Below, one piece after another: positions 8,576 to 17,526 of a stretch of 64,000 nucleotides of DNA. The translations under genes and the position numbers were made by a program. The notes beneath the pieces were generated by a model, which saw nothing but the letters and a program-made list of their open reading frames with translations, did no database searches and was not told where the DNA came from. Numbering within the stretch: position 1 is the first letter of the stretch; each line of letters begins with the position of its first letter. Source of the stretch: Trinickia terrae (GTDB taxonomy: Bacteria; Pseudomonadota; Gammaproteobacteria; Burkholderiales; Burkholderiaceae). The stretch lies in assembly GCF_005144415.1 (NCBI RefSeq), contig NZ_SWJE01000001.1:413364-477363 (forward strand), in the 5' to 3' direction.

Positions 8576-9541
8576 TTATACGGCTTCGGACTGCCGCCCG
8601 CCCGAATACTGCCTCAGCAACTCCACGAACCTCACCGCCGGCTCCGACAACGGCTCTTCCTTACGCACCAGCAGCCCGAACCCTTCCAGGCTTTCGCCGA
8701 TGTCGATCGGCAACGCCACGAGCAACTTCGCGCGCAAATAATCCCTGACGACCGACTCCGGCAGCATCGCCACCGCATCGGTGTTCTGCAGCAATTGCAG
8801 CGTCGCGAAGATCGACGCGCATTCCACGAGATTCGCCGGCGACGCCAACTGCGCCCGCGCCAACTCCTCCTCGAACAATTGCCGCGCAGGGCTCGCGAGC
8901 GGCTGCACGACCCAGGGCCAGCCGAGCAAGTCCGCGAGCGATGCGGCGGGAGCCGCCGCGCCGCTAGCAAGCGGATGCACCGAGCGCACCACCAGCATCA
9001 GCGATTCGCGTGCAAGCGGCTCGAAGTCGAAGTCGTTGTGCTGCAACGCATTGGTGAAGCGCCCCAGCGCGAGATCCACTTCGCGGCGATGCAGCAATTG
9101 CAGTACCTGATCGCTGGTCTCGCCAAGAATGCGCACGTTCAAAAGCGGACGCTCCGCCTTGAGATCGGCAATCGCCATCGCCAGCAAATCGGGTGCCGCG
9201 CCCATGATGGCAGCCACAGCGAGCTGACCGTGGCCGCCCTTGCGCCTGACTTCGAGCCCCTCGGCGAAGCGCTGCAAGTCCGCCAGCGAGCGCCGCGCAT
9301 AGGCGAGGGCCACGACGCCGAGCGGCGTCGGCTGCATGCCGCGCGAATTGCGCTCGAAGAGCAGGAAGCCGAACGCTTCCTCGATGTCGCCGAGCATGCG
9401 GCTCGCGCTCGGCTGCGCGACATTGATCGCTTCGGCGGCCTGATGGAGATTGCGCATGTCGTCGAGCGCGACGAGCAAGGCGAGGTGCTTGAACTTGAGA
9501 CGGTTGACCAGCGCGACGAACGACGACGAAGAGGAGCTCAT
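8576..9541 (-). CDS. LysR-family regulator of the rhamnose locus
   Basis: This 321-aa protein has an N-terminal winged helix-turn-helix (KFKHLALLVALDDMRNLHQAAEAINVAQPSASRMLGDIE split across residues about 16-55) and a LysR effector-binding domain, nearest in style to GbpR/galactose-type regulators. It is divergent from rhaM and the import operon, so it probably controls both itself and that operon in response to rhamnose or a pathway intermediate. The poly-Ser N-terminus makes the exact start uncertain; ATG at 9539-9541 has only a weak ribosome-binding site. Confidence 0.85.
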   Translation of the reverse strand: MSSSSSSFVALVNRLKFKHLALLVALDDMRNLHQAAEAINVAQPSASRMLGDIEEAFGFLLFERNSRGMQPTPLGVVALAYARRSLADLQRFAEGLEVRRKGGHGQLAVAAIMGAAPDLLAMAIADLKAERPLLNVRILGETSDQVLQLLHRREVDLALGRFTNALQHNDFDFEPLARESLMLVVRSVHPLASGAAAPAASLADLLGWPWVVQPLASPARQLFEEELARAQLASPANLVECASIFATLQLLQNTDAVAMLPESVVRDYLRAKLLVALPIDIGESLEGFGLLVRKEEPLSEPAVRFVELLRQYSGGRQSEAV

Positions 9542-9562
9542 TGATTCGCTTTAGCGATCGCC

Positions 9563-9581
9563 CAATCCAAAGAACGGATTG
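9563..9581. promoter_or_regulatory. Inverted repeat, candidate LysR operator
   Basis: CAATCC-AAAGAAC-GGATTG is a perfect 6-bp inverted repeat with a 7-bp spacer, 22 bp upstream of the LysR start and about 205 bp before rhaM. Its location in the divergent gap suits an autoregulatory LysR site. Confidence 0.45.
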
Positions 9582-9786
9582 AGATGTTATCGGTGGGCCG
9601 ATTATAGTCAAAACATATCAACGCCACGCAAACGCCTCAGTGCGCGGGCGAAACAAACCGGAGACAGCGGCACCGCGATGCGTGTCGCACCTTGCGCACT
9701 GTTTGCATCGCCGTCTCCGAAGCTCAACGGATTCGCCGGGCCCGCTCTTCGAGCGCTATCCCGGCCGCAACAACAACGAGCCGCAA

Positions 9787-10101
9787 ATGGAGACGATCGC
9801 TTTCAGAATGGTGTTGAACCCCGGCATGCGCGACGAATACGCGCGCCGCCATCGCGAACTGTGGCCCGAGCTGGCGCAGGCGCTGCGCGACGCCGGCGTG
9901 CACGACTACTCGATCTTTCTCGACGAAGCGACGAACCATCTGTTCGCCGTCCTCAAGCGAGCGCCCGGCCACACGATGGATCGCCTTCCGCAACTCGACG
10001 TGATGCGCCGCTGGTGGGACTACATGGCCGACATCATGCAGACCGAAGGGGACGGCACGCCAGTCGCGACGCCTTTGGTCCAAGTCTTTCATTTGCCTTG
10101 A
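9787..10101 (+). CDS. rhaM: L-rhamnose mutarotase
   Basis: This 104-aa protein has exactly the family length and interconverts alpha- and beta-L-rhamnopyranose, supplying the right anomer to the dehydrogenase. Typical features are the N-terminal [17 protein letters not shown] segment with its catalytic His, YSIFLDE, and the C-terminal WWDYMADIM. It is the first gene of the second rhamnose block and is followed after 58 bp by the lactonase. I start at ATG 9787; the upstream in-frame extension is low-information sequence. Confidence 0.93.
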   Translation: METIAFRMVLNPGMRDEYARRHRELWPELAQALRDAGVHDYSIFLDEATNHLFAVLKRAPGHTMDRLPQLDVMRRWWDYMADIMQTEGDGTPVATPLVQVFHLP

Positions 10102-10159
10102 AAGTCCATACCCGGTTCTTCAACGGACTTCCCTTTTTGAACGCTTAGCGAGAACCCCG

Positions 10160-11053
10160 ATGCTAGTCGTCGATTCACACGTCCATTTTTGGGACTTGAG
10201 CGCCCATCACTATCCGTGGCTTGCGAATCCCAGCATGTCGTTTGTCGGCGATGCGCGTGACTTGAAGCACGATTATTTGCCGGCCGACCTGATCGAAGAC
10301 GCTGCCGAGATCGAGTTGCTGAAGGTGGTCCACGTCGAAGCGAATTACGATCCGGCGAACCCGGTCGGCGAGACGCGCTGGCTGCAGTCGCTGGCCGACA
10401 CGCGCCGCGGCCGCGATTTCCCGAATGCGATCGTCGCCGCCGCGGACTTGTCGCAAAGCAATGCGCAGGCCGTGCTCGAAGCGCATAGGGAGTACGCCAA
10501 TACGCGCGGCATCCGCCAGATTCTCAACCGCCATTCCGATCCGCTCTACAACTACGTGCAGCAGGACTATCTGCATGACGACACCTGGCGCCGCAATTTC
10601 GGCTTGCTCGCGCGCTATGGGCTGTCGTTCGACTTGCAGATCTATCCGTCGCAGATGGCCGATGCCGCGGCGCTCGCCCGTGCGCATCCCGACACGCTGC
10701 TGATCCTCAATCACGCGGGCATGTTCGTCGATCGCGACAGCGTCGCGGGTTATCGCGCATGGCGCGACGGGCTGCGGCTGCTCGCGTCGTGCGAGAACGT
10801 CGCCGTGAAGATCAGCGGGCTGGCGATGTTCGATCACCGCTGGACGGTCGAAAGCTTGCGCCCGTATGTGCTGGAGACCATCGACGCATTCGGCGTCGAA
10901 CGCGCGATGTTCGCGTCGAACTTCCCGGTCGATCGCTTGTTCGGCACTTATGCCGCGTTGTGGCAGGCGTATGCGGCGATCGTCGCGGGGGCTAGCGAGA
11001 GCGAGCGCGATGCGCTGTTCAAGACCAACGCCCAGCGCTGCTACCGGATCTGA
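10160..11053 (+). CDS. Amidohydrolase-family L-rhamnono-lactonase
   Basis: This 297-aa TIM-barrel hydrolase begins with the metal-binding DSHVHFWD motif and continues with [16 protein letters not shown] and [12 protein letters not shown], as in the COG3618 lactonases. In this operon the likely reaction is hydrolysis of L-rhamnono-1,4-lactone to L-rhamnonate, linking the rhamnose dehydrogenase at 4581 to RhmD at 3346. Fuconolactonases are close relatives, so the substrate is inferred from context. It starts at ATG 10160 and is followed after 58 bp by the ABC ATPase. Confidence 0.85.
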   Translation: MLVVDSHVHFWDLSAHHYPWLANPSMSFVGDARDLKHDYLPADLIEDAAEIELLKVVHVEANYDPANPVGETRWLQSLADTRRGRDFPNAIVAAADLSQSNAQAVLEAHREYANTRGIRQILNRHSDPLYNYVQQDYLHDDTWRRNFGLLARYGLSFDLQIYPSQMADAAALARAHPDTLLILNHAGMFVDRDSVAGYRAWRDGLRLLASCENVAVKISGLAMFDHRWTVESLRPYVLETIDAFGVERAMFASNFPVDRLFGTYAALWQAYAAIVAGASESERDALFKTNAQRCYRI

Positions 11054-11111
11054 AGGCGGCGGCTTATCGATGCTCCATCGGCGAGGCGCCATTGACCAAT
11101 GCAAGGCAGGC

Positions 11112-12641
11112 ATGACCACATCGACCCATCCGGCACCGCGTCTCACGCTCGCGCGTGCGACCAAGACCTTCGGGCGCGTGCGCGCGCTCGAGAACGGCAA
11201 CCTCACGCTCTGGCCCGGCGAAGTTCACGCGCTGCTCGGCGAGAACGGCGCGGGCAAATCGACGCTCGTGAAGATCCTCGCGGGCGTGCATCGCCCCGAC
11301 GGCGGCGAACTGACGATAGACGGCCAGGCGCGCGTATTCCACGATCCCGCTGACGCGCGCAGCGCAGGCATCGCGGTGATCTACCAGGAACCGACGCTGT
11401 TCTTCGACCTGTCGATCGCCGAGAACATCTACATGGGACGCCAGCCGACCGACGCGCTGGGGCGTATCCGCTACGACGAGATGCATCGCGAGGTCGACGC
11501 GCTGCTCGCGTCGCTCGGCGTGAACCTGCGGGCGCAGCGGCTCGTGCGGGGCTTGTCGATCGCGGACCAGCAGGTGGTCGAGATCGCAAAGGCGCTTTCG
11601 CTCAACGCGAACGTGCTCATCATGGACGAGCCGACTGCCGCGCTTTCGCTGCCCGAAGTCGAGCGTCTGTTTACGATCGTCAGGAAGCTGCGCGCGGACG
11701 GCGTCGCGATTCTCTTCATCACGCACCGGCTCGACGAGGTGTTCGCGCTGACCGAGCGCGTGACGATCATGCGCGACGGCGCCACCGTCGAGACCGCGAT
11801 GACCGGCACGCTGACCACCGAGCAGATCGTCGCCAAGATGGTGGGTCGCGATCTCGACACGTTCTATCCGAAGGCCGACGTGACGCCGGGCGAGGTGCGG
11901 CTGTCGGTGCGCGGCCTGACACGCGCCGGCGTGTTCAAGGACGTGTCGTTCGAGGTGCGCGCGGGCGAGATCGTTGCGCTGGCCGGGCTCGTCGGGGCGG
12001 GCCGCAGCGAAGTCGCGCGCGCGATCTTCGGGATCGACATGCCCGATGCGGGAGAGGTCCGCGTCGCGGGAGCGCGCGTCCCGCCCGGCAAGCCGGCCGC
12101 CGCCGTGCGGGCAGGCATCGCGCTCGTGCCGGAGGACAGGCGCGCGCAAGGGCTGGCGCTCGAGCTGAGCATCGCGCGCAACGCCTCGTTGACCGTGCTC
12201 GGCCGCCTCGTGCGGCATGGACTCATTTCATCGAATAGCGAAACGAAGCTGGCGGCGTATTGGGGCGAGCGCCTGCGGCTCAAGGCGGCGAGCCTCGACG
12301 CGCCGGCCGGCACGCTCTCGGGCGGCAACCAGCAGAAGGTCGTGCTCGGTAAATGGCTCGCGACCGATCCGCGCGTCCTCATCATCGACGAGCCGACGCG
12401 CGGTATAGACGTCGGCGCGAAAGCCGAGGTCTACCGGACGCTATCCGACCTCGTGCGCGAGGGCATGGCCGTGCTGATGATCTCGAGCGAGCTGCCCGAA
12501 GTGCTCGGCATGGCGGACCGCGTGCTGGTGATGCACGAAGGGCGCATCAGCGCGAGCCTGCCGCGCGCGCAGGCCACCGAACAAAGCATCATGGGCGCCG
12601 CGCTCGGCGGCACGCCCGTCACCATGGGACACGCGGCATGA
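11112..12641 (+). CDS. rhaT: Rhamnose ABC importer, ATP-binding subunit
   Basis: This 509-aa protein contains two ABC domains in tandem, as in ribose/rhamnose-type importers. The N-terminal half has Walker [10 protein letters not shown] and Walker [11 protein letters not shown]; the C-terminal half has the signature LSGGNQQKV and Walker [12 protein letters not shown]. It energises uptake through RhaP and RhaQ. Its stop codon overlaps the start of the next gene (ATGA at 12638-12641). I use ATG 11112; an in-frame ATG at 11070 is possible. The name follows the rhizobial rhamnose system, not E. coli rhaT. Confidence 0.9.
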   Translation: MTTSTHPAPRLTLARATKTFGRVRALENGNLTLWPGEVHALLGENGAGKSTLVKILAGVHRPDGGELTIDGQARVFHDPADARSAGIAVIYQEPTLFFDLSIAENIYMGRQPTDALGRIRYDEMHREVDALLASLGVNLRAQRLVRGLSIADQQVVEIAKALSLNANVLIMDEPTAALSLPEVERLFTIVRKLRADGVAILFITHRLDEVFALTERVTIMRDGATVETAMTGTLTTEQIVAKMVGRDLDTFYPKADVTPGEVRLSVRGLTRAGVFKDVSFEVRAGEIVALAGLVGAGRSEVARAIFGIDMPDAGEVRVAGARVPPGKPAAAVRAGIALVPEDRRAQGLALELSIARNASLTVLGRLVRHGLISSNSETKLAAYWGERLRLKAASLDAPAGTLSGGNQQKVVLGKWLATDPRVLIIDEPTRGIDVGAKAEVYRTLSDLVREGMAVLMISSELPEVLGMADRVLVMHEGRISASLPRAQATEQSIMGAALGGTPVTMGHAA

Positions 12642-13696
12642 CCCGGCATTCTTCCACGGCGCCCGCTGGCGCGCATCATCACGCACCGGGCTTGCCCGCT
12701 CTCAGACTCGGACGGATCGCGGCCGTCGTCGCGCAAAGCCGCGAGACGACGCTCTTCGTCGTGCTGATCCTGCTCGTAGGCGGCACGGCGCTCGCGCGGC
12801 CCGAGTTCCTGAACCTGCAGAACCTGCGCGACGTGCTCCTGAACGTGTCGATCATCAGCCTGCTGACGGCGGGGATGACAGTGGTCATGCTGATGCGGCA
12901 CATCGATTTGTCGGTCAGCTCGACGGTCGGCATCAGCGCCTATACGGTGGGCAGCCTGTTCGTCGCCTATCCGAACCTGCCGATCGCCGGCGCGCTCGCC
13001 GCGGGTATCGCGATCGGGCTGGTGGCGGGGGCGATCAACGGCACGCTCGTGACGTTCGGGCGTGTGCCTTCGCTGGTGGCGACCTTGTCGACGCTCTATA
13101 TCTTCCGCGGCGCCGGCTACGCCTGGGTCCATGGCGGCCAGATCAACTCGACGAGCCTGCCCGACGCGTTTCAGCGGCTCGCCACTGGAACGCTCCTCGG
13201 TGTGCCGAACCTCGTCGTGATGGCGGCAGCCGTGCTGATCGCGCTCGCGATTTATCTCAAGCAGTTCCGAGCCGGGCGCGAGCATTACGCGATCGGCTCG
13301 AATCCGGAGGCCGCGGTGCTCGCGGGCATCAAGGTCGAGCGGCGCGTGTTTGCCGGCTTCCTGCTGTCGGGGGCGATCGCCGGGCTCGCGGGCGTGCTGT
13401 GGCTCGCGCGCTTCGGCACCGTCGACGCCGGCACGGGCAAGGGCATCGAGTTGCAGGTGGTGGCGTCCGCCGTCGTCGGCAGTGTGGCGATCACGGGCGG
13501 TGTCGGCACGGTGCTCGGCGCGACGCTCGGCGCGCTCGTGCTCGGCGTGATCAATATCGCGCTCGTCGTGCTGCGCGTGTCGCCGTTCTGGCAGCAGGCT
13601 ATCCAAGGGGCGCTGATCGTCGCGGCCATCACGGTCGATACGCTGCTTGCCCGCTCCGTTGCCAAACGCATGATGAGGAAACGCGATCATGGCTAA
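12638..13696 (+). CDS. rhaP: Rhamnose ABC importer, permease subunit
   Basis: This 352-aa membrane protein of the RbsC/XylH permease family has about ten hydrophobic segments and the conserved cytoplasmic loop [14 protein letters not shown], which contacts the ATPase. It overlaps rhaT by 4 bp and rhaQ by 8 bp, showing tight translational coupling. A His-rich N-terminal tail (residues about 10-16) precedes the first membrane helix. The substrate is inferred from the operon. Confidence 0.9.
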   Translation: MTRHSSTAPAGAHHHAPGLPALRLGRIAAVVAQSRETTLFVVLILLVGGTALARPEFLNLQNLRDVLLNVSIISLLTAGMTVVMLMRHIDLSVSSTVGISAYTVGSLFVAYPNLPIAGALAAGIAIGLVAGAINGTLVTFGRVPSLVATLSTLYIFRGAGYAWVHGGQINSTSLPDAFQRLATGTLLGVPNLVVMAAAVLIALAIYLKQFRAGREHYAIGSNPEAAVLAGIKVERRVFAGFLLSGAIAGLAGVLWLARFGTVDAGTGKGIELQVVASAVVGSVAITGGVGTVLGATLGALVLGVINIALVVLRVSPFWQQAIQGALIVAAITVDTLLARSVAKRMMRKRDHG

Positions 13697-14705
13697 ACCC
13701 AATTCCATCCCGGCCGTTCGCAAGCGCGAGTTTCGCGTCACCTGGGAGGCGGCGCTTGGCCTTGTGCTCGTGCTGGCGCTCGTGTTCGGCAGCACGCTCT
13801 CGCCGATGTTCATCAGCAGCGCGAACCTCGGCAACATGCTCGCCGATTTCACCGAAATCGCGCTGATGGCGCTGCCCATGACGCTCATCATCGTCACCGC
13901 GGAAATCGATTTGTCGGTGGCGTCGGTGCTCGGCGCGTCGAGCGCGCTGATGGGCGTGCTATGGCATATGGGCTTGCCGATGCCGGCCGTCATCGCGCTG
14001 GTGCTGGTTTTCGGCGCATTGGCCGGGTTCCTGAACGGCTTCGTGATCGTGCGCTTCAACCTGCCGTCGCTCGCCGTCACGATCGGCACGCTCGCGCTCT
14101 TTCGCGGGCTCGCCTATGTGCTGCTCGGCGATCAGGCGGTCGCCGATTTTCCGGCCGGCTATACCGCGTTCGGGATGAATAACGTCGGCAGCACGTTCCT
14201 GCCGCAGCCGTTCATCCTCGTCATCGTCGGCGCGATCGTCTTCAGTGTGCTGCTGCATCGCACGGCGTTCGGGCGCAGCCTCTTCGCGATCGGCGCGAAC
14301 CCGACAGCCGCCGCGTTCTCCGGCATCGACGTCGCGCGCGTCAAGCTCAAGCTGTTCGTCATGTCCGGTTTCGTGAGCGCGCTGGCGGGCGTCGTCTACA
14401 CGCTGCGTTTCACCAGCGCGCGCGGCGACAACGGCGAAGGCTTCGAGCTGTCGGTGATCGCGGCAGTGCTGTTCGGCGGCGTGAGCATCTTCGGCGGACG
14501 CGGCTCGATGATCGGCGTGCTGCTCTCGCTCGTGATCATCGGCGTGCTGCGCAATGCGCTGACGCTCAACGACGTATCGAGCGAAACGCTGACGATCGTG
14601 ACCGGCGCGCTGCTGCTGTCGTCGGTGCTGATCCCGAATCTGATCGCGCGCTGGCGCAATATCCGCGAGCGGCGCTCGCTGATGCGCGCGGCGGCTTCGC
14701 GCTGA
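13689..14705 (+). CDS. rhaQ: Rhamnose ABC importer, second permease subunit
   Basis: This 338-aa membrane protein is a paralogue of RhaP in the same RbsC-like family. It has the membrane motif TAEIDLSVASVLG, the ATPase-contact loop AIGANPTAAAFSGI and the glycine-rich GGVSIFGGRGS near the C-terminus. It starts inside the 3' end of rhaP (8-bp overlap). RhaP and RhaQ should form the heterodimeric channel. The C-terminus is Arg-rich and cytoplasmic. Confidence 0.9.
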   Translation: MAKPNSIPAVRKREFRVTWEAALGLVLVLALVFGSTLSPMFISSANLGNMLADFTEIALMALPMTLIIVTAEIDLSVASVLGASSALMGVLWHMGLPMPAVIALVLVFGALAGFLNGFVIVRFNLPSLAVTIGTLALFRGLAYVLLGDQAVADFPAGYTAFGMNNVGSTFLPQPFILVIVGAIVFSVLLHRTAFGRSLFAIGANPTAAAFSGIDVARVKLKLFVMSGFVSALAGVVYTLRFTSARGDNGEGFELSVIAAVLFGGVSIFGGRGSMIGVLLSLVIIGVLRNALTLNDVSSETLTIVTGALLLSSVLIPNLIARWRNIRERRSLMRAAASR

Positions 14706-14774
14706 TTCCTTCTATACCAACAACCGCTTGGGGCTCCGAATGGCGGGGTCCGGGCGTCTATCAGGAGACTTGCT

Positions 14775-15794
14775 ATGGCTGGGCATTTGCGTTTCTTTCT
14801 TCGCGGCATCGGCAAGCCGCTGATGTGCGCCGCGCTGGTGGTGGCGACATGTGCGGCTAGCGCCGCCGATATCAAGTCCGGTCTGAAGATCGCCTTCGTG
14901 CCGAAGCAGATCAATAACCCTTACGAAGTGACCGCCGATAACGGCGGCATGGATGCGATCAAGGAATTCGGCGGCGACGGCAAGGTGGTCGGGCCGTCGG
15001 ATGCGGGCGCTTCGTCGCAGGTTTCGTACATCAATACGCTCGTCACGCAGCGCCAGAGCGCGATCGTGATCGCCGCCAACGATGCGAATGCACTCGTTCC
15101 TTACCTCAAGCGGGCGATGTCGCAAGGCATCAAGGTCGTGACCTTCGATTCGGACACGGCGCCTGCCGGACGGCAACTGTTCGTCAACCAAGCGAATGCC
15201 GAATCGATCGGGCGCGGGCAGATTCAATTGCTGTCGAAGCTGATCGGCGGCGAGGGCGAATTCGCAATTCTTTCGGCGACGCCGAATGCGACGAATCAGA
15301 ATACCTGGATCAAGTGGATGCAGGAGGAATTGAAAAAGCCCGAATACGCGAAGATGAAGCTCGTCAAGATCGCCTATGGCAACGATGACGACCAGAAGTC
15401 GTTTGTCGAAACTCAAGGCTTGCTGCAGGCGTATCCCAATCTCAAGGGCATCGTCGCGCCGACTTCGGTGGGCGTCGCGGCGGCGGCTCGCTATTTGTCG
15501 ACTTCGCCTAAGAAAGGGCAGGTCGTGGTGACGGGGCTTGGCACGCCGAACCAGATGCGCGCGTTCATCAAGAATGGAACCGTCAAGGCATTCCAATTGT
15601 GGGATCCGGGTCAATTGGGTTATCTGGCGGCTTATGCCGCGGCCAACCTGGCGTCGGGGACGATCACCGGCAAGGAAGGCGAATCCTTTGACGCGGGCAA
15701 GCTCGGCAAGCGGACGATCGGCAAGGACGGCGAGATCATCCTTGGGCCGCCGACGACATTCGATGCGAGCAATATCGATAATTTCAATTTCTAA
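14775..15794 (+). CDS. rhaS: Periplasmic rhamnose-binding protein of the ABC importer
   Basis: This 339-aa secreted protein starts with a signal peptide (hydrophobic LMCAALVVATCAASA, cleavage near residue 31). The mature part is a type-I periplasmic sugar-binding fold: KIAFVPKQINNPYEV, IVIAANDANALVPYLKRA, VTFDSD and GLGTPNQMRAFIKNG. It lies 69 bp after rhaQ with an AGGAGA ribosome-binding site and ends the operon before a strong terminator. Placing the binding protein last matches the gene order rhaTPQS. The name follows rhizobial usage, not the E. coli activator RhaS. Confidence 0.9.
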   Translation: MAGHLRFFLRGIGKPLMCAALVVATCAASAADIKSGLKIAFVPKQINNPYEVTADNGGMDAIKEFGGDGKVVGPSDAGASSQVSYINTLVTQRQSAIVIAANDANALVPYLKRAMSQGIKVVTFDSDTAPAGRQLFVNQANAESIGRGQIQLLSKLIGGEGEFAILSATPNATNQNTWIKWMQEELKKPEYAKMKLVKIAYGNDDDQKSFVETQGLLQAYPNLKGIVAPTSVGVAAAARYLSTSPKKGQVVVTGLGTPNQMRAFIKNGTVKAFQLWDPGQLGYLAAYAAANLASGTITGKEGESFDAGKLGKRTIGKDGEIILGPPTTFDASNIDNFNF

Positions 15795-15860
15795 CCCGAT
15801 TGGGGCCGACAGGCGGCTGCACCGCAACAAGCTTCTTTCCTAAGAACCGGTGTTGTTTTT

Positions 15861-15886
15861 AGCGCCCTTTTGGGCGCTTTTTTATT
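15861..15886 (+). terminator. Rho-independent terminator of the rhamnose import operon
   Basis: AGCGCCC-TTTT-GGGCGCT is a perfect 7-bp stem with a 4-base loop followed by a T-run, 66 bp after the rhaS stop. Confidence 0.92.
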
Positions 15887-15971
15887 GTTCTTTACCGCGC
15901 GGGGGCAGATAGCGTTAGTCAATCCGGGCAACCCGTGGCATAGTCACGCAAATTGTTCTTTAGGAGAAAAG

Positions 15972-16544
15972 ATGGCTACGCTCAAGCAAATCCAAAGCCG
16001 AATCGAAAAGCTGCAGGCGCAAGCGGAGAGCTTGCTCGCTAAACGCGCGTCGGTCGTGATCGCGGAAATCCGCGCCATGATGGATAAACATGGTTTGACC
16101 ACCGCCGATATCGACGCCCATACGCCGAAGAAGCGCGGGCCGAAGCCCAAGGGCGCCGCCTCGCTGGCAGGCGCGCCGGGCAAGGTCAAAGGCCTCACGG
16201 CCGCGGGCAAGATGCCGCCGAAGTACCGCGATCCGGCGACCGGCGCGACCTGGAGCGGCCATGCGCGTCCGCCGGCATGGATCAAGGATGCAAAAGACCG
16301 CTCAGTCTTCCTGATCGACAAGTCGGCCGCGGGCGCTTCCGAGGCAAAGCCTGCTGCCGCTAAAAAGGCTCCCGCCGCCCAGAAGGCGCGTGGCGTAAAA
16401 CGGGCGGTGACGCGCAAGGCCGCCGCCAAGAAGACGGCAACGGCAAAACCCGCCAAGACCAGCAAAGCGGCCAAACCGGCCGCAACGCGCAGCAAGCGCC
16501 GCACTACCGCTGCCAAAAGCGCTGCCAAAAGCGCTGCCGCCTGA
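15972..16544 (+). CDS. H-NS-family nucleoid protein with histone-H1-like tail
   Basis: This 190-aa protein has a coiled-coil oligomerisation region (residues about 3-40, LKQIQSRIEKLQAQAESLL) and an H-NS-type DNA-binding domain (YRDPATGATWSGHARPPAWI, about 85-105). The last ~80 residues are almost only Ala, Lys, Pro, Thr and Arg, like eukaryotic H1 tails and Bordetella BpH1. Such proteins silence AT-rich, acquired DNA and compact the chromosome. ATG 15972 follows TAGGAGAAAAG. It is monocistronic, bounded upstream by the rhaS terminator. Confidence 0.9.
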   Translation: MATLKQIQSRIEKLQAQAESLLAKRASVVIAEIRAMMDKHGLTTADIDAHTPKKRGPKPKGAASLAGAPGKVKGLTAAGKMPPKYRDPATGATWSGHARPPAWIKDAKDRSVFLIDKSAAGASEAKPAAAKKAPAAQKARGVKRAVTRKAAAKKTATAKPAKTSKAAKPAATRSKRRTTAAKSAAKSAAA

Positions 16545-16761
16545 GACTCGCGGCGCACCCGCCGCGGCGTGATGGACGGTATCGGGTTGCACTTCGGATC
16601 GGATTTGTCCGTTCCCAAGTGCAACGTGAATTAAGCGCGGCACGAATCGATTCGTCTGGCGAATGCGCTTTTTTGCAATTTTGTTGTCAATTTTTCATAC
16701 CGGAAATGCCTATTTTGGCTCGCCGGCAGGCTGAAGCGCAGCCAAGAAAAAGGACCCGCCG

Positions 16762-17430
16762 ATGCTCGTCGTCCATCACCTGAACAACTCGCGCTCGCAG
16801 CGCGTGCTGTGGATGCTGGAGGAACTCGGCGTCGAGTACGACGTGCGCCGCTACGAGCGGGACCGCGTGACGATGCTCGCGCCGCCCGAGCTGCGTGCCG
16901 TCCATCCGCTCGGCAAGTCGCCGGTCGTGACCGACGGGGCGCTGACGCTGGCGGAGTCCGGCGCAATTCTTGAATATCTCGTCGAGCGCTACGGCAACGG
17001 GCGCTTCATGCCGCCGCCAGGCACGCCCGAGCGAGCGCGCCATACCTATTGGATGCACTACGCCGAGGGGTCGGCGATGCCGCCGCTCTTGCTCAAGCTC
17101 GTCGCCTTGCGCATCGCGGCAGCGAAGGCGCCGTTCTTCGTCAAGCCGATTGCACGCAAGATCTCTGAGAAGCTGCAAGCGGATTTCGTCGATCCGCAAC
17201 TGAATCTGCACTTCGGCTATATTGCCGGCCAATTGAGCGCAACCGGCTGGTTCGCGGGCAACGATTTCACGGCCGCCGACATTCAAATGAGCTTTCCGCT
17301 GGAAGCAGGCGCGAAGCGCGCGGGCGCGGCAAAGCATCCGAACATCCTGGCGTTTCTCGAACGCATTCACGCTCGCCCGGCATATCGGCGAGCGCTGGCG
17401 CGGGGCGGTCCTTACGACCTTTTGGATTGA
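16762..17430 (+). CDS. Glutathione S-transferase family protein
   Basis: This 222-aa protein has the thioredoxin-like N-terminal domain with the catalytic-region segment HHLNNSRSQRVLWMLEEL, the cis-Pro strand HPLGKSPVVTD, the glutathione-gamma-Glu motif LAESGAILEYL, and an all-helical C-terminal domain ending near NILAFLERIHARPAY. Substrate cannot be inferred. It is not in an obvious operon; the hybrid kinase starts 96 bp later. A second, unrelated GST lies at 19158-19784. Confidence 0.88.
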   Translation: MLVVHHLNNSRSQRVLWMLEELGVEYDVRRYERDRVTMLAPPELRAVHPLGKSPVVTDGALTLAESGAILEYLVERYGNGRFMPPPGTPERARHTYWMHYAEGSAMPPLLLKLVALRIAAAKAPFFVKPIARKISEKLQADFVDPQLNLHFGYIAGQLSATGWFAGNDFTAADIQMSFPLEAGAKRAGAAKHPNILAFLERIHARPAYRRALARGGPYDLLD

Positions 17431-17526
17431 CCGCCGTTGCGGATAGCGAACATCGGCATAAGCCTTGCTTGAGGCAAATGTGAGCGGCTGGTTGGGCCGC
17501 GTCCTTTTAGCGAGCCCGCCACCGAT

